NCBI RefSeq assembly: GCF_011601265.1
Contig: NZ_JAAOLX010000003.1
Coordinates: 186,001 to 250,000, forward strand
Source of the DNA: Iodobacter violaceini
GTDB taxonomy: Bacteria; Pseudomonadota; Gammaproteobacteria; Burkholderiales; Chitinibacteraceae
DNA length: 64,000 nt
Reading direction: 5' to 3'
The notes beneath the pieces are model-generated. The model saw only the letters and a program-made list of their open reading frames with translations. It ran no database searches and had not been told where the DNA came from. Positions 62,773 through 64,000 of this stretch are shown here, in pieces. Position 1 is the first letter of the stretch, and every line of letters starts with the position of its first letter. A program made the position numbers and the translations under genes.

Positions 62773-64000
62773 ATGAGTAAACCTACTGCCAGACCTAAGC
62801 CGATCGTGTTAATCGTCGATGATATGCCAGACAGTATTGCCATCCTCTCTTCTTGTCTTGAGGATGAGTACCAGCTGCTCACCGCCAGCAATGGCCACAC
62901 TGCATTAAAACTGGCAAAAGAATATCTGCCGGATTTAATCCTGCTTGATGTCATTATGCCGGAGCTGGATGGCTACTCCGTATGTGCACAACTCAAATCC
63001 AACCCGGATACAGCGAAAATTCCCCTGATATTTGTTACTGCTTTATTAAGCACAGCAGATGAAGAGCGGGGCTTTGCAGCGGGTGCGGTGGATTATGTTA
63101 ATAAGCCCATCAGCCGTGCCATTTTGCGCGCAAGGGTGCGTGCCCATATTGCTCAGAATAAAATGCATCATGAGCTCTTGGCCTTTACTGAAGAATTAGA
63201 ACAAAAAGAACAGGATGCGGAGAAATCCCAGCGCTTGCTGAATGCGGTGCTCGATGCCATCCCCATCCGTGTTTTCTGGAAAGACCCCGATTCCCGCTAT
63301 ATTGGCTGTAACAGGCATTTTGCCAATGACAATGGAGTCAGCTCATCAGAGGAGATCATCGGCAGAACAGACTTTGACCTGATGCCCGAGCGCGCCAATG
63401 CCCTGCAAGCCTTCGCCCAGACGGTGATCCGTACCGGGCAAAGCCTGCTTAATCAGGAAGGAGCCATTACCACTCACGATGGCAAGCTCACCCATATCAG
63501 CCTGAACCATGTACCGCTGCTGGAAAGCGATGGCTCTGTCATTGGGATTGTGGGGGCTTATGAAGACATCACCCAGAGAAAACACACTTTTGATGCCTTG
63601 CAAGAAGCCAAACTAAAGCTGGAAAACAAGCTGGAAGAAATCGTTTCTTTGCAGGAAAAACTACTGGAAGCCGCTTTAAGAGATCCGCTGACCGGCTTAT
63701 ACAACCGCCGTTATCTGGCAGAAACTTTAGATATTATGCTGGCCCAGGCCACACGGAATCAGATGCCGCTCAGCGCGGTGATGATTGATATCGATCACTT
63801 TAAAACAGTTAATGATACTTATGGCCACCCGGCTGGGGATGAAGCACTGAAATGCCTGGCCCGCTTTTTAAGCGCTCAGGCCCGAACCAGCGATATTGTT
63901 TGCCGCCTTGGGGGAGAGGAGTTTTTAATTCTGATGATGGGCGCTTCAGCCGAAAACGCCCAAATTAAAATTGATAAATACCGTGAAGATTTTTCTAAAA
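62773..64000 (+). CDS. Response regulator-PAS-GGDEF diguanylate cyclase (partial)
   Basis: 409 codons seen; the gene continues past the window end. GGDEF enzymes make cyclic di-GMP from GTP. Seen: N-terminal receiver domain with Asp-Asp near 16, phospho-acceptor Asp59 in LLDVIMPELDGY, Thr89 and Lys111 in NKPIS; a linker helix; a PAS domain (about 150-270); a short coiled coil (KLKLENKLEEI); and a GGDEF domain starting near 305 with active site GGEEF at 380-384, preceded by an RTSD inhibitory I-site. The protein should be phospho-activated by an unknown kinase. The intact A-site suggests an active cyclase. Confidence 0.9.
   Translation, partial: MSKPTARPKPIVLIVDDMPDSIAILSSCLEDEYQLLTASNGHTALKLAKEYLPDLILLDVIMPELDGYSVCAQLKSNPDTAKIPLIFVTALLSTADEERGFAAGAVDYVNKPISRAILRARVRAHIAQNKMHHELLAFTEELEQKEQDAEKSQRLLNAVLDAIPIRVFWKDPDSRYIGCNRHFANDNGVSSSEEIIGRTDFDLMPERANALQAFAQTVIRTGQSLLNQEGAITTHDGKLTHISLNHVPLLESDGSVIGIVGAYEDITQRKHTFDALQEAKLKLENKLEEIVSLQEKLLEAALRDPLTGLYNRRYLAETLDIMLAQATRNQMPLSAVMIDIDHFKTVNDTYGHPAGDEALKCLARFLSAQARTSDIVCRLGGEEFLILMMGASAENAQIKIDKYREDFSK

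Overview
The window is bacterial chromosome of moderate GC content with genes packed on both strands. EF-P carries the arginine-type loop and sits next to EarP. BamD and RluD are divergent, the MCE and flagellar genes are of betaproteobacterial type, and the LysR and MocR regulators fit the same background. Together these suggest a motile, free-living betaproteobacterium of the order Neisseriales, perhaps Iodobacter or a Chitinibacteraceae relative. The genus is inference. No phage, plasmid, complete insertion sequence or CRISPR array was seen.

Layout. 1-0.5 kb: a four-tRNA operon (Ala, Glu, Arg, Glu) on the minus strand with promoter and terminator. 0.5-7.8 kb: bamD and rluD (divergent, start codons overlapping), pgeF, a ZIP metal transporter, cstA-ybdD and folE2. 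7.9-19.6 kb: flagellar export and assembly genes, with fliK and fliL-M-N-O-P-Q-R on minus and flhB-flhA-flhF-flhG on plus, diverging at about 13.6 kb. 19.6-25.2 kb: an envelope island (sterol-desaturase-type hydroxylase, PEP-CTERM protein, four-gene MCE lipid-transport operon) that separates flhG from fliA and a motA-type gene with no motB partner. 26.8-30.8 kb: a PlsC-type acyltransferase, ftsK, rpmB and rpmG. 30.9-34.2 kb: a LysR regulator divergent from DUF485-actP. acs, which completes acetate uptake and activation, lies 12 kb away.

34.4-46.4 kb is the accessory part. It holds a phytase-like esterase lipoprotein, two LysR regulators around a small DMT transporter, a nitrilase, a DUF4239 membrane protein, and a MocR regulator divergent from a LysE exporter that is followed by an Asp/Glu racemase, three GNAT acetyltransferases and an unknown lipoprotein. 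Between the nitrilase and the DUF4239 gene (39800-40026) are the broken 3' ends of a second MocR gene and a second phytase-like gene, lying with their truncated sides together. This is the clearest trace of genome rearrangement in the window.

46.7-64 kb: acs, a NicX/M29-like metalloprotein, a GFA-family protein flanked by related repeats, a DUF6404 protein, uvrB, an S9 peptidase, an operon of CPA2 antiporter-earP-efp, prlC, and the start of a response regulator-PAS-GGDEF protein cut by the window end. Several intergenic spaces hold repeat-like palindromic sequence. I found no clear new multi-gene system. The best leads are the gene-tail scar, the degenerate P-loop of FlhG, the motA-type gene without a partner, and the amino-acid racemase/exporter/acetyltransferase cluster.
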